DNA of 64,000 bases from Streptomyces sp. CB02414 (GTDB lineage Bacteria; Actinomycetota; Actinomycetes; Streptomycetales; Streptomycetaceae): the NCBI RefSeq assembly GCF_001905385.1, contig NZ_LIPF01000002.1, positions 496,001 to 560,000 of the forward strand, given 5' to 3'. The notes under the pieces were generated by a model. That model saw nothing but the letters and a program-made list of their open reading frames with translations, made no database searches and had not been told where the DNA came from. Each line of letters starts with the position of its first letter. Positions within the stretch are counted from its first letter, which is position 1. Position numbers and translations under genes: made by a program. Positions 8,531 to 17,091 of this stretch are shown here, in pieces.

Positions 8531-8543
8531 TCCATGCATTGGA
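8531..8543. promoter_or_regulatory. Candidate LysR box (T-N11-A dyad)
   Basis: TCCATGCATTGGA at 8531-8543 fits the LysR T-N11-A rule with inverted TCCA/TGGA arms. Its right end overlaps a possible MFS -35 (TTGGAC, 8539-8544), and a TACGGT -10 follows at 8564-8569, 6 bases before the MFS start codon. Confidence 0.5.
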
Positions 8544-8575
8544 CGGATGAGTCGCGGTCTCCGTACGGTCACGGT

Positions 8576-9877
8576 ATGACTCCCGCCGATACCGGGGCGT
8601 CCACCACCGTGGGCGCCGCCGTTTCCGTCTCCGCTCCCGACGTCCCCGGCACACCCGACGTCCACGCGTCGCGCATGGCCCCCGGCGGCCCCGGCTACCG
8701 CCGGATGAGTCTCGCCCTCTTCCTCGCGGGCGTAGCGACCTTCGCGCTGCTCTACTCCACCCAGGCGCTGCTGCCCCTGATCTCCGGCGGCATGGGCGTC
8801 ACGGCGGGCGACGCGAGCTGGACGGTGGCCGCGGCGACCGGTGGCCTCGCGGTGTTCGTCCTGCCGATGAGCGCGCTGTCGGAGCGGTTCGGACGGCGTA
8901 CGGTCATGACGGCGTCCCTGGCGGTCGCGGTGACCGTCGGGCTGCTGGTCCCCTTCGCCCCGTCGCTGCCGGCGCTGGTCGCGCTGCGCGCGGTGCAGGG
9001 CGCGGCGCTGGCGGGGCTGCCCGCCTCGGCGACCGCCTACCTGGCGGAGGAGGTCACCCCGCGGGCGCTGGTCACCGCGATCGGCCTGTTCGTCGCGGGC
9101 AACAGCGTCGGCGGGATGAGCGGCCGGGTCATCACCGGCTGGGTCGCCCAGGAGTGGGGCTGGCGGGTCGCCGTCGGCGTGATCGGCGTGGTGGCGGTGG
9201 CGTGCGCGGTGGCCTTCCGGATGCTGCTGCCGGCGCCGAAGCACTTCACCCCGGGCTCGCTGCGCCCGAGGGTGCTGGCCCGCACGGTCCGCGACCACCT
9301 CGCCAACCCGCTGCTGCGCCGCCTGTACGCGATCGGCGCGCTGTTCATGACGGTGTTCGGCGGCGTCTACACCGTGATCGGCTACCGCCTGGCGGAAGCC
9401 CCGTTCTCGCTCCCGCAGGGCCTGATCGGCTCGATCTTCCTGGTGTACCTGGTGGGCACGGTCTCGGCGTCCACCGCGGGCCGCCTGGTGGGCCGCCTCG
9501 GCCGCCGCGGGGCGCTGTACCTGGGCGGCGGTACGACCGCGGCAGGCCTGCTGCTCTCCCTCGCGCCCTCCCTCCCGCTGGTCCTGGTGGGCCTGGTGCT
9601 GATCACGGCGGGCTTCTTCGCCGGGCACGCGGTGGCCTCCTCGGCGGTGAGCCGGACGGCCACGCACGGCCGCGCGCAGGCCTCGGCGCTGTACCAGTCC
9701 GCCTACTACATCGGCTCCAGCGCGGGCAGCACGGTCGGCGCGGTGGCCTTCCACTCCGGCGGCTGGGCCGGGACGGTCGGCGTCGGCCTGCTGGCGGTGT
9801 CCGGCGTCGTGGCGATCACGGTGGCCGGTTCGCTGGCGGCGCGGCGCACGGGCGGGGGCGTGCCGGCGCGGGCCTGA
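8576..9877 (+). CDS. MFS transporter (YnfM/Bcr-like drug exporter)
   Basis: 433 aa, about 12 hydrophobic segments. The loop between TM2 and TM3 carries the MFS motif 'SERFGRRTVM', and the loop between TM8 and TM9 has 'GRLVGRLGRRG'. The first 45 residues are polar, Thr/Val/Pro-rich and cytoplasmic. The ATG at 8576 has no Shine-Dalgarno site but a TACGGT hexamer 6 bases upstream, so the transcript may be leaderless. Divergent from the LysR gene at 7559-8512. Substrate unknown; families of this shape export drugs or small metabolites. Confidence 0.85.
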   Translation: MTPADTGASTTVGAAVSVSAPDVPGTPDVHASRMAPGGPGYRRMSLALFLAGVATFALLYSTQALLPLISGGMGVTAGDASWTVAAATGGLAVFVLPMSALSERFGRRTVMTASLAVAVTVGLLVPFAPSLPALVALRAVQGAALAGLPASATAYLAEEVTPRALVTAIGLFVAGNSVGGMSGRVITGWVAQEWGWRVAVGVIGVVAVACAVAFRMLLPAPKHFTPGSLRPRVLARTVRDHLANPLLRRLYAIGALFMTVFGGVYTVIGYRLAEAPFSLPQGLIGSIFLVYLVGTVSASTAGRLVGRLGRRGALYLGGGTTAAGLLLSLAPSLPLVLVGLVLITAGFFAGHAVASSAVSRTATHGRAQASALYQSAYYIGSSAGSTVGAVAFHSGGWAGTVGVGLLAVSGVVAITVAGSLAARRTGGGVPARA

Positions 9878-10020
9878 AAGCGCCGGAGGTGCCGTCGGGC
9901 ACATCTCTGTGACCTGCACGTTTCCCGACTGCACAGGCCATTGTCAGTCCCCTGCGGTAGCTTCCGAAGTGCGAGGCGCGAAGACGCGCACGACAGGAAA
10001 GCCACAGGGGTGGGTGGACG

Positions 10021-11025
10021 ATGACCAACGGCACCGTGACGACGGAGTTGGATGCCGCGCTGGAGAAGCACCGGGTCGAGCTGACGGGGTACTGCTACCG
10101 GATGCTCGGCTCCTCCTTCGAGGCCGAGGACGCGGTCCAGGACACCCTGGTCCGCGCCTGGCGGAGCTACGACAAGTTCGAGGGCCGCTCCAGCCTCCGC
10201 TCCTGGCTCTACCGCATCGCGACCAACGTCTGCCTGGACATGCTGACCGCGGGCAACAAGCGGGCCCGCCCGATGGACCTGACCGACTCCACACCCCTCG
10301 CGCAGGCCGCCCTTTCCCCCCGCCCGGACAACACCTGGCTGGAGCCGATGCCGGACGTCCGGGTACTGCCCACGACCGCCGACCCGGCCGAGGCCGCGGT
10401 CGCCAAGGAGTCGGTGCGGCTCGCCTTCATGGCGGCGCTCCAGCAGTTGCCGCCCAAACAGCGGGCCGTGCTGATCCTGCGCGAGGTGCTGGCGTGGCGG
10501 GCGAGCGAGGTCGCCGAGCTGCTCGGCACGTCGGTCGCCTCCGTCAACAGCGCCCTCCAGCGCGCCCGAGCGACCCTCGCCGAGCGGGCGGAGCACAGTG
10601 ACGGGGCGGCGGTCTCGGACCCGCTGGACGAGGAGCAGCAGAAGCTCCTGGAGCGCTATGTCGCGGCCTTCGAGGGCTACGACATGACGGCCCTGACGGC
10701 GCTGCTGCACGAGGACGCCATCATGACGATGCCGCCGTTCGACCTGTGGCTGTCCGGCTCGGCGGACATCACCGGTTTCATGACGACCCTCGGCGCCGCG
10801 TGCGCGAACTCTCGGCTGCTGCCGGTCAACGCCAACGGGCTGCCCGGGTTCGCGCACTACAAGCCGGACCCGGAGGCGGGCGGCTACGCGCCGTGGGCGG
10901 TGCAGGTGCTGGAGATCTCAGACGGCCGCATCACCGGGTTCCACTGCTTCCTGGACACCAAGCGGTGGTTCCCGCTGTTCGACCTGCCGCTCCGTCTCGA
11001 AGCGGAGGCCGACGAGGTCCAGTAG
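10021..11025 (+). CDS. ECF sigma factor with C-terminal SnoaL-like domain (SigG/SigX5 type)
   Basis: 334 aa. Sigma-2 (about 12-80, 'MLGSSFEAEDAVQDTLVRAW'), sigma-4 (about 135-190, 'LPPKQRAVLILREVLAWRAS' and 'LLGTSVASVNSALQRARA'), then a roughly 130-residue SnoaL/NTF2-like domain (about 205-325, 'LLERYVAAFEGYDMTALTAL' and 'ISDGRITGFHCFLDT'). The layout matches SigG of M. tuberculosis. In SnoaL-tailed ECF factors the extra domain replaces a separate anti-sigma and gates activity, and none is adjacent here. ATG at 10021 follows an AGGGGTGG ribosome-binding site. The 3' end overlaps the convergent STAS gene by 108 bp. Confidence 0.9.
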   Translation: MTNGTVTTELDAALEKHRVELTGYCYRMLGSSFEAEDAVQDTLVRAWRSYDKFEGRSSLRSWLYRIATNVCLDMLTAGNKRARPMDLTDSTPLAQAALSPRPDNTWLEPMPDVRVLPTTADPAEAAVAKESVRLAFMAALQQLPPKQRAVLILREVLAWRASEVAELLGTSVASVNSALQRARATLAERAEHSDGAAVSDPLDEEQQKLLERYVAAFEGYDMTALTALLHEDAIMTMPPFDLWLSGSADITGFMTTLGAACANSRLLPVNANGLPGFAHYKPDPEAGGYAPWAVQVLEISDGRITGFHCFLDTKRWFPLFDLPLRLEAEADEVQ

Positions 11026-11304
11026 GGCGTGCAGCGCGGGGTCGGGATCGCGCAGCCGGATCCGGCCACCGGCCCGCCGGGCGGTGAGCTCCAGGCGGGC
11101 CAGCAGATCGACGACGGCGAGCCCTGGCGGTCCCAGCCCGCCGACGTCGCAGACGACCACCCCGGCCCGGGTGCTTTCCATCAGCGCGCGCACCTCGTCG
11201 CAGAGCCGGGGTGTCTCCCCTCGGGAGACGGGCCCCGGCAGCACGAGTACGGCGGGTGTCACGGCGTCCACGTGCGGTAGACCCGGGGCGGGCCGGGAAT
11301 TCAT
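10918..11304 (-). CDS. STAS-domain protein (anti-sigma-antagonist-like)
   Basis: 128 aa. The STAS-like core runs from 'VLVLPGPVSRGETPRLCDEV' through 'GVVVCDVGGLGPPGLAVVDL' to 'GGRIRLRDPDPALHALLDLVGL'. The Ser/Thr phosphorylated in SpoIIAA-type antagonists appears replaced by the Gly-Pro-Pro of 'LGPPGL', so it may not be kinase-switched. The last 36 codons lie antisense to the end of the ECF sigma gene; this overlap is plausible because the STAS C-terminus (acidic, 'EPPLGVQEAVEPGD') resembles annotated Streptomyces STAS proteins as I remember them. If translation ended earlier, only the STAS core would remain. Confidence 0.65.
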   Translation of the reverse strand: MNSRPAPGLPHVDAVTPAVLVLPGPVSRGETPRLCDEVRALMESTRAGVVVCDVGGLGPPGLAVVDLLARLELTARRAGGRIRLRDPDPALHALLDLVGLRFETERQVEQREPPLGVQEAVEPGDAAV

Positions 11305-11430
11305 CGGTGTCCGCCCGCCGAGATCACATTGACGTGCGCGTCCCCTCCGCCGGAGGGTTAGCTGCATGCCCCACGCATCCCCTCCCCGTGCCATGCCGTC
11401 CCAGGCCCGCCCACGCGGCGGGGAGGTGCC

Positions 11431-12351
11431 GTGCAGGGAGTACTGACCGGCTTCGCGGTCATCGCGGTCGTCATCGCCGTCGGCTATGTACTCGGCCTGC
11501 GGGGTCATCTCGGCCCCCAGGGACGCGAGGTCCTGACCAAGCTCGCCTTCCACGTGGCCTCCCCCGCCCTGCTGTTCACCACCCTCGCGACGGCCGACCT
11601 CTCGGTGGTCTTCTCCAGCCGGCTCCTGGTCACGGCTCTGTCCACGGTCGCGGTCGTCGGCGTCTTCGTCGCGGTGGGCGTCGTACGGCGCTGGGGCGTG
11701 GGCCGGACTACGGTCGGCGCGCTGTGCTCCGGCTACGTCAACTCCGGGAACCTCGGCATCCCGATCGCCGTGTACGTCCTGGGCGACGCCTCGCTGGTGG
11801 CGCCGGTGCTGCTGTTCCAGCTGGTGCTGGTGACGCCGATCGCGGTGACCGTCCTCGACCTGTCGGGAGACGGCGGGAAGGGCCCGCTGTGGCGGGTGCT
11901 GCTGACGCCGCTGCGCAATCCGATAGCGCTGGGCTCGCTGGCCGGGGTCGCGGTCGCCGCGAGTGGGCTGCGGGTGCCGGACGCGGTCATGGACCCGGTG
12001 ACCCTGATCGGCAACATGTCGGTCCCGGCGGTCCTGCTGGCCTTCGGCATCGGCCTGTGCGGCTCCACGATGCCGCTGCGGGGCGTGGAACGGCGGCCGG
12101 TGCTGCTGGCGGTGGCGTTGAAGACGGTGGGTCAGCCGGCGGTGGCCTGGGCGCTGGCGTCCGGGGTGTTCGGTCTGCGGGGCGCCCAACTGCTCGACGT
12201 GGTGGTGACGTCGGCGCTCCCGGCGGCACAGAACCTGTACACGTACGCGTCGACGTACGGGGTGGGCGAGCGGCTGGCGCGGGACGCGATCCTGGTGTCG
12301 ACGGTGGTTTCGGTGCCGGTGCTGGTGGGGGTGGCGGCGGTTCTGGGGTGA
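11431..12351 (+). CDS. AEC-family transporter (auxin efflux carrier / malate permease type)
   Basis: 306 aa, about ten hydrophobic helices in two halves. Family features include 'LAFHVASPALLFTTLATADL' and the central 'GYVNSGNLGIPIAVYVLGD' with the conserved Asn-Ser-Gly-Asn-Leu-Gly pattern; the second half ends in 'VVVTSALPAAQNLYTYASTY'. GTG at 11431 is preceded by GGGAGG 6 bases upstream. AEC carriers move carboxylates such as malate or malonate; the substrate is unknown. Its stop at 12351 is one base from the end of the convergent Uma2 pseudogene. Confidence 0.85.
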   Translation: MQGVLTGFAVIAVVIAVGYVLGLRGHLGPQGREVLTKLAFHVASPALLFTTLATADLSVVFSSRLLVTALSTVAVVGVFVAVGVVRRWGVGRTTVGALCSGYVNSGNLGIPIAVYVLGDASLVAPVLLFQLVLVTPIAVTVLDLSGDGGKGPLWRVLLTPLRNPIALGSLAGVAVAASGLRVPDAVMDPVTLIGNMSVPAVLLAFGIGLCGSTMPLRGVERRPVLLAVALKTVGQPAVAWALASGVFGLRGAQLLDVVVTSALPAAQNLYTYASTYGVGERLARDAILVSTVVSVPVLVGVAAVLG

Positions 12352-12352
12352 G

Positions 12353-12958
12353 TCAGCGTCCAGGGAACTCTGTGGTGGCCAGCGCGCATTGGAAGGGCGC
12401 CGGCAGCACGACGGGATCGCCGACTTTCCCTGCGTACAGAACCCGGTAGGTCTCGCCGTCGGGTTCGCCGTAGAGCGTGACGGTCGGGCCGCCCGGCGCC
12501 AGGCCGTCGATCAGGAGGTACAGCGGGGTGCCTGCCTGGGCCTAGCCCGCGAGCTTGTGGACGCGGTCGTTGGTCGCCGTGGCCGAGGAGACGATTTCCC
12601 CGACGAGTTCGGCCTCGGACGCGGGGATCAGGTGCTCGTCTCCCCTACGCAGCAACGCCTCCGGCACCACAGCCAGGTCCGGCTCGAAGAGACCGAGTCG
12701 ACCGGGCACGGCGAGCGGGAGCCGCTGGTAGATGCCCCAGTGTTCCGGGATGACGTCGTAGAGGCGTCGTTGCACGCGTTCGGCGATGTCGTTGTGCGCG
12801 ACGGAAGAGAGGGGCGTGACCGTGATGAGCCCTTCGACGATCTCCACTTTGCACCCTTTGGGCGCCTCCGTCTGACGCCAGACCCAGACGATCTCGTCCC
12901 ACGCGTTGTCGGCCAGGATGTAGTCGCCCTCGAATTCCCGCATCCCGTCAGTCAACAT
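12353..12958 (-). pseudogene. Uma2-family (DUF820) nuclease-like gene interrupted by an amber codon
   Basis: From an ATG at 12958 the frame reads a Uma2 protein: 'FEPDLAVVP' with the catalytic Asp, 'ELVGEIVSS' with Glu and 'DRVHKLAG' with Lys, the PD-(D/E)XK set. It then hits TAG at 12544-12542 where relatives have Tyr. After the stop the same frame continues for 62 codons ('AQAGTPLYLLIDGLAPGGP' and onward to '...TTEFPGR') up to a TGA at 12353, exactly the missing Uma2 C-terminus. So one nonsense change, or a sequencing error, truncates an otherwise intact gene. The GTG at 12997 lies inside the deoA terminator and is an unlikely start. Confidence 0.8.
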
Positions 12959-12961
12959 GCC

Positions 12962-12995
12962 GAACGGGACCGGCGGACATCCACCGGTCCCGTTC
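12962..12995 (-). terminator. Stem-loop terminator after the deoA operon
   Basis: A perfect 12-bp inverted repeat (12962-12973 with 12984-12995) with a 10-base loop lies 22 bases after the deoA stop and just before the Uma2 pseudogene start. Confidence 0.85.
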
Positions 12996-13017
12996 ACCCG
13001 ATCGAGGAAACCCCTGG

Positions 13018-14301
13018 TCAGGCGATACGTTCCAGCACCACCGGCGATGCCTCGAAGTCCGTGCCCGCCGGGGCCACGTCGTAGGAGCCCTGCACCGCCG
13101 CGAGGGCGTACTCGAAGCGGTCCGGGGTGTCGGTGTGGAGGGTCAGGAGGGGCTGGCCCTCGGTGACCGTGTCGCCGGGCTTGGCGTGGAGTTCGACGCC
13201 CGCGGCGGCCTGCACCGGGTCCTCCTTGCGGGCACGGCCCGCGCCCAGGCGCCAGGCGGCGACGCCGATGTCGTAGGCGTCGAGGCGGGTCAGGACACCG
13301 GAGGCGCCCGCCTTCACCACGTGCTGTTCCTTCGACGTGGGCAGGGCCGCGTCCGGGTCGCCGCCCTGGGCCGCGATCATGCGGCGCCAGACGTCCATCG
13401 CGGAGCCGTCGGCGAGGGCCTTCGCCGGGTCGGCGTCGGGCAGGCCCGCCGCGTCGAGCATCTCGCGGGCCAGGGCGAGGGTCAGCTCGACCACGTCCGC
13501 CGGGCCGCCGCCCGCCAGGACCTCGACCGACTCGCGGACCTCCAGGGCGTTGCCCGCGGTGAGACCGAGGGGCGTCGCCATGTCCGTGAGGAGCGCGACG
13601 GTCTTCACGCCGTGGTCGGTGCCGAGGCCGACCATCGTCGACGCCAGCTCCCGCGCGTCCTCGATGGTCTTCATGAAGGCGCCGCTGCCCACCTTCACGT
13701 CCAGGACCAGGGAGCCGGTGCCCTCGGCGATCTTCTTGGACATGATGGAGGAGGCGATCAGCGGGATCGCCTCGACCGTGCCGGTGACGTCCCGGAGGGC
13801 GTAGAGCTTCTTGTCGGCGGGGGCCAGACCGTCACCGGCCGCGCAGATCACCGCGCCCACCCCGTCGAGGACGTCCATCATCTCCTCGTTGGAGAGCAGG
13901 GCGCGCCAGCCGGGGATGGACTCCAGCTTGTCCAGGGTGCCGCCGGTGTGGCCGAGGCCACGGCCGGAGAGCTGCGGGACGGCCGCGCCGCAGGCCGCGA
14001 CCAGCGGGGCGAGCGGCAGGGTGATCTTGTCGCCGACGCCGCCCGTGGAGTGCTTGTCGGCGGTCGGGCGGGACAGGGACGAGAAGTCCATGCGCTCGCC
14101 GGAGGCGATCATCGCGGCGGTCCAGCGGGCGATCTCGCCCCGGTTCATGCCGTTGAGCAGGATCGCCATCGCGAGCGAGGACATCTGCTCGTCGGCCACC
14201 GCGCCGCGCGTGTAGGCGTCGATGACCCAGTCGATCTGCTCGTCGCTGAGTTCGCCGCGGTCCCGCTTGGTGCGGATGACGGAGATGACGTCCATGGCCA
14301 T
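13018..14301 (-). CDS. deoA: Thymidine (pyrimidine-nucleoside) phosphorylase
   Basis: 427 aa. It cleaves thymidine or uridine/deoxyuridine with phosphate to free base and (deoxy)ribose-1-phosphate. The phosphate-binding signature 'KHSTGGVGDKITLPLAPLV' and 'SGRGLGHTGGTLDKLESIPG' are intact, with 'SSIMSKKIAEGT' and 'LDVKVGSGAFMKT' in the central alpha/beta domain and a C-terminal PYNP domain (about 340-425). ATG at 14301 has AGGAAG about 9 bases upstream; an in-frame ATG at 14295 is the alternative. It lies 14 bases after cdd, as the last gene of the nucleoside transporter operon. Confidence 0.95.
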   Translation of the reverse strand: MAMDVISVIRTKRDRGELSDEQIDWVIDAYTRGAVADEQMSSLAMAILLNGMNRGEIARWTAAMIASGERMDFSSLSRPTADKHSTGGVGDKITLPLAPLVAACGAAVPQLSGRGLGHTGGTLDKLESIPGWRALLSNEEMMDVLDGVGAVICAAGDGLAPADKKLYALRDVTGTVEAIPLIASSIMSKKIAEGTGSLVLDVKVGSGAFMKTIEDARELASTMVGLGTDHGVKTVALLTDMATPLGLTAGNALEVRESVEVLAGGGPADVVELTLALAREMLDAAGLPDADPAKALADGSAMDVWRRMIAAQGGDPDAALPTSKEQHVVKAGASGVLTRLDAYDIGVAAWRLGAGRARKEDPVQAAAGVELHAKPGDTVTEGQPLLTLHTDTPDRFEYALAAVQGSYDVAPAGTDFEASPVVLERIA

Positions 14302-14315
14302 GGAGGCTCGCTTCC

Positions 14316-14708
14316 TTACTTGGTGAGGTGGTCGGGGCCGAAGGCCTGCGGGAGCATCCGGGACAGGGGGAGGATGCCCTCCGGCGTCTCCAGCAGCAGC
14401 TCCGGGCCGCCGAACTCGTACAGCAGCTGCCGGCAGCGGCCGCACGGGACGAGGATCTCGCCGTGGCCGTCGACGCAGGCGAAGTGCGTCAGCCGGCCGC
14501 CGCCGGTGAGCTGGAGCTGGGAGACGAGCCCGCACTCGGCGCACAGGCCGATGCCGTAGCTGGCGTTCTCGACGTTGCAGCCGGTGACGGTGCGGCCGTC
14601 GTCGACCAGGGCGGCGGCGCCGACGGCGTACCCGGAGTACGGGGCGTAGGCGTGGCCCATCGCCTCGCGGGCCGCCGTGCGCAGCGCGCCCCAGTCGACG
14701 TCGGTCAT
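14316..14708 (-). CDS. cdd: Cytidine deaminase
   Basis: 130 aa, the usual size of the tetrameric zinc enzyme. It deaminates cytidine and deoxycytidine to (deoxy)uridine. The zinc/catalytic motifs are 'GCNVENASYGIGLCAECGLV' (Cys ligand and catalytic Glu of the C-A-E) and 'PCGRCRQLLYEF' (two Cys ligands), with 'YAPYSGYAVGAA' near the N-terminus. The start overlaps the upstream permease stop (ATGA), so it is translationally coupled, and its product uridine feeds the deoA phosphorylase 14 bases downstream. Confidence 0.95.
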   Translation of the reverse strand: MTDVDWGALRTAAREAMGHAYAPYSGYAVGAAALVDDGRTVTGCNVENASYGIGLCAECGLVSQLQLTGGGRLTHFACVDGHGEILVPCGRCRQLLYEFGGPELLLETPEGILPLSRMLPQAFGPDHLTK

Positions 14709-15970
14709 TTGCCCTGTCCCTTCCGGTACTGCATGCCGTTCGCCTTCGGCATCCGCAGCCGCTGCGCGGACAAAGCGAGGACGACGAGGGTGACGACGTA
14801 CGGCGTGGCGGAGACGACCTGGTTGGGGACGTCGTCGGTGGTGGCGTACCAGGCGAAGACCAGGGCGCCGATGACCACGGTGATCGCGGCCTTGACGTAC
14901 TTCTTGCGGATCACGAGCCAGATGGCGCCGGCGAGCAGCAGCAGCGCGCCGAGCAGCAGCAGGGCGTGGACGTTGGCGGAGCCGCCGCGCAGGTTGAGGC
15001 TGTCGGTGTAGCCGAAGAGGCCGGCGCCGATGGCGAGGCCGCCCGGCATCCAGTTGCCGAAGATCATCGCCGCGAGGCCGATGTAGCCGCGGCCGCTGGT
15101 CTGGCCCTCCAGGTAGAAGGGGTTGGCGACGATGGAGAGGAAGACGCCGCCGAGGCCGGCCAGGCCGCCGGAGATGATCACGGCGAGGTACTTGTACTTG
15201 TAGACGTTGACGCCGAGGGACTCGGCGGCGACCGGGTTCTCGCCGCAGGAGCGCAGGCGGAGGCCGAACGGGGTGCGCCACAGGACGTACCAGCTGCCCG
15301 GGATGAGCGCGACGGCGATCAGGGTGAGCCAGGAGACGTCGGTGACCAGGCCGCCGAGCAGGCCGGCGATGTCGGAGACGAAGAACCAGTGCTGGTCGTT
15401 GAGGCTCTCCAGGGCGCTGGAAAGGCCCGGCACCGAGAAGTGGCCGAGGTCGTCGACGGGCGGGGACTGCTTGGCGGAGCCGCCCTGGTGGCCCTCGAAG
15501 GCGAGGGGGGCCAGGTAGCGGGTGGCGCCGAGGGCGAGGATGTTGATGGCCACACCGGAGACGATGTGGTTGACCTTGAAGGTGATCGTCACGATGGCGT
15601 GCAGCAGGCCGCCGAGCGCGCCGCCGACGATGCCCATCAGGACGCCGGTCCACGGACCCCACTGGAAGCCGGCCCAGGCACCGAACCAGGTGCCGAGGAT
15701 CAGCATGCCCTCGAGGCCGATGTTGATGACGCCCGCGCGTTCGGCCCACAGGCCGCCGAGACCGGCCAGGCCGATCGGCACGGCGAGCTGGAGCGCGGTG
15801 GACATCTGGCTGACGTTGGTGATGCCGTTGGCGCCGGTGATCAGGCGGACGATGGAGGTCAGTGCCAGGGCGCCGGCGATGATCAGCAGCAGGACGGGCA
15901 GCGAGATCCGGCGGCCGGCCGGGGCCCCGTGCTCCAGCGTGGGCTGGTTGAGGTCGGTTGCGGTGGTCAT
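14705..15970 (-). CDS. Nucleoside ABC transporter permease 2 (NupQ/YufQ type)
   Basis: 421 aa, about ten hydrophobic segments in the BPD_transp_2 fold. Conserved stretches are 'LGGLWAERAGVINIGLEGM', 'SGVAINILALGATRYL' and 'RSCGENPVAAESLGVNVYKY', the last being the ATPase-coupling loop. The C-terminal part carries several more helices than the family minimum. The start overlaps the permease-1 stop by 4 bases and the stop overlaps the cdd start by 4, so the operon is tightly coupled: ATPase, permease 1, permease 2, cdd, deoA. With the BmpA lipoproteins it should import nucleosides. Confidence 0.9.
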   Translation of the reverse strand: MTTATDLNQPTLEHGAPAGRRISLPVLLLIIAGALALTSIVRLITGANGITNVSQMSTALQLAVPIGLAGLGGLWAERAGVINIGLEGMLILGTWFGAWAGFQWGPWTGVLMGIVGGALGGLLHAIVTITFKVNHIVSGVAINILALGATRYLAPLAFEGHQGGSAKQSPPVDDLGHFSVPGLSSALESLNDQHWFFVSDIAGLLGGLVTDVSWLTLIAVALIPGSWYVLWRTPFGLRLRSCGENPVAAESLGVNVYKYKYLAVIISGGLAGLGGVFLSIVANPFYLEGQTSGRGYIGLAAMIFGNWMPGGLAIGAGLFGYTDSLNLRGGSANVHALLLLGALLLLAGAIWLVIRKKYVKAAITVVIGALVFAWYATTDDVPNQVVSATPYVVTLVVLALSAQRLRMPKANGMQYRKGQGK

Positions 15971-17091
15971 CGGCCAGCCACCTCCTTCTTGGTGTTGTCG
16001 GTGGCGCCGAGGACGTGACCGGCGGCCAGCTCCGCGCCGACGCGGCGCTGCTGGCGGCGCAGGCCCCACTCGCGGACGGCCTCGTAGGAGACGACGACCG
16101 AGAGCACGATCAGGCCCTGCATGATGACCGCGATCTCCTTGTCGTAGCCGTGGAAGTCCAGCTCGGGGCTGGCCTTGTCGAGCCAGGCCCACAGCAGGGC
16201 GGCGAAGGCGATACCGACGGGGCTGTTGCGGCCGAGCAGGGCGATGCCGATGCCGAGGAAGCCGATGCCGGTGGGGAAGTTGAGGCTGTAGGTGTGGGTG
16301 TCGCCGAGGAGGATCGGCAGGCCCGCGAGGCCGGCGAGGCCGCCGGAGAGCAGCATCGCGGTGAGCACCATGCGCTTCGGGTTGACGCCGCTGGCCGCGG
16401 CGGCGGACTCGGAGGCGCCGGAGGCGCGCAGGTCGAAGCCGAAGCGGGTGCGGTTGAGGACCACCCAGTAGCCGATGCCGAGGAGGACGGCGAGGATCAC
16501 CAGGCCGTAGATCTCGCCGGCGGCGCCCATGTCGATGCCGGGGATCCAGCCGGACTCGTGCATCTCGCCGGTGGTGTTGTTGTTGCCGATCTTGACGCCG
16601 AAGACGTCGGGCAGCCACAGGTAGCCGATGACGGAGGTGGCGATCGCGTTCAGCATGATCGTCGCGACGACCTCGCTGACGCCCCGGGTCACCTTGAGGA
16701 CACCGGCGATGCCGGACCAGAAGGCGCCGGTGAGGACGGCGGTCAGCAGGAGCAGCGGGATCTGGAGGAAGGCGGGCAGGTTGGCGTGGGCACCGACGAT
16801 CGCGGCCATCATGGCGGCGAGCTGGTACTGGCCGTCGACGCCGATGTTGAACAGGTTCATCCGGAAGCCAATGGCCACCGCGAGGGCCGCGATGTAGTAC
16901 ATCGACGCCTGGTTGATGATCAGAACCTGGATGTCGGAGAATCCGGCCTGCTCGAACATCAGGGCGAACGGTTCGACCGGGTTCTTGCCCGAAGCGATCA
17001 GGACGATCGCGCTGAGCACGAAGGCCACGGCGAGCGCGATGACCGGTCCGGCCACCGCGAGGAGCACGCGCTCCTTGTCGAACTTCTTCAT
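15967..17091 (-). CDS. Nucleoside ABC transporter permease 1 (NupP/YufP type)
   Basis: 374 aa, about 8-10 hydrophobic helices. Family stretches include 'GFRMNLFNIGVDGQYQLAAM', 'VSEVVATIMLNAIATSVIGY' and the coupling loop 'FGFDLRASGASESAAAASGV'. The ATG at 17091 overlaps the ATPase stop by one base (TGATG). It forms a heterodimer with the permease encoded just downstream; such pairs with a double ATPase and BmpA-type binding proteins import purine and pyrimidine nucleosides in Gram-positive bacteria. Confidence 0.9.
   Translation of the reverse strand: MKKFDKERVLLAVAGPVIALAVAFVLSAIVLIASGKNPVEPFALMFEQAGFSDIQVLIINQASMYYIAALAVAIGFRMNLFNIGVDGQYQLAAMMAAIVGAHANLPAFLQIPLLLLTAVLTGAFWSGIAGVLKVTRGVSEVVATIMLNAIATSVIGYLWLPDVFGVKIGNNNTTGEMHESGWIPGIDMGAAGEIYGLVILAVLLGIGYWVVLNRTRFGFDLRASGASESAAAASGVNPKRMVLTAMLLSGGLAGLAGLPILLGDTHTYSLNFPTGIGFLGIGIALLGRNSPVGIAFAALLWAWLDKASPELDFHGYDKEIAVIMQGLIVLSVVVSYEAVREWGLRRQQRRVGAELAAGHVLGATDNTKKEVAGR

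Noticed and set aside
8513..9934. Long minus-strand open frame through the MFS gene joined to LysR
   Set aside because: A shadow of the high-GC MFS gene; the divergent MFS frame has clear transporter motifs.
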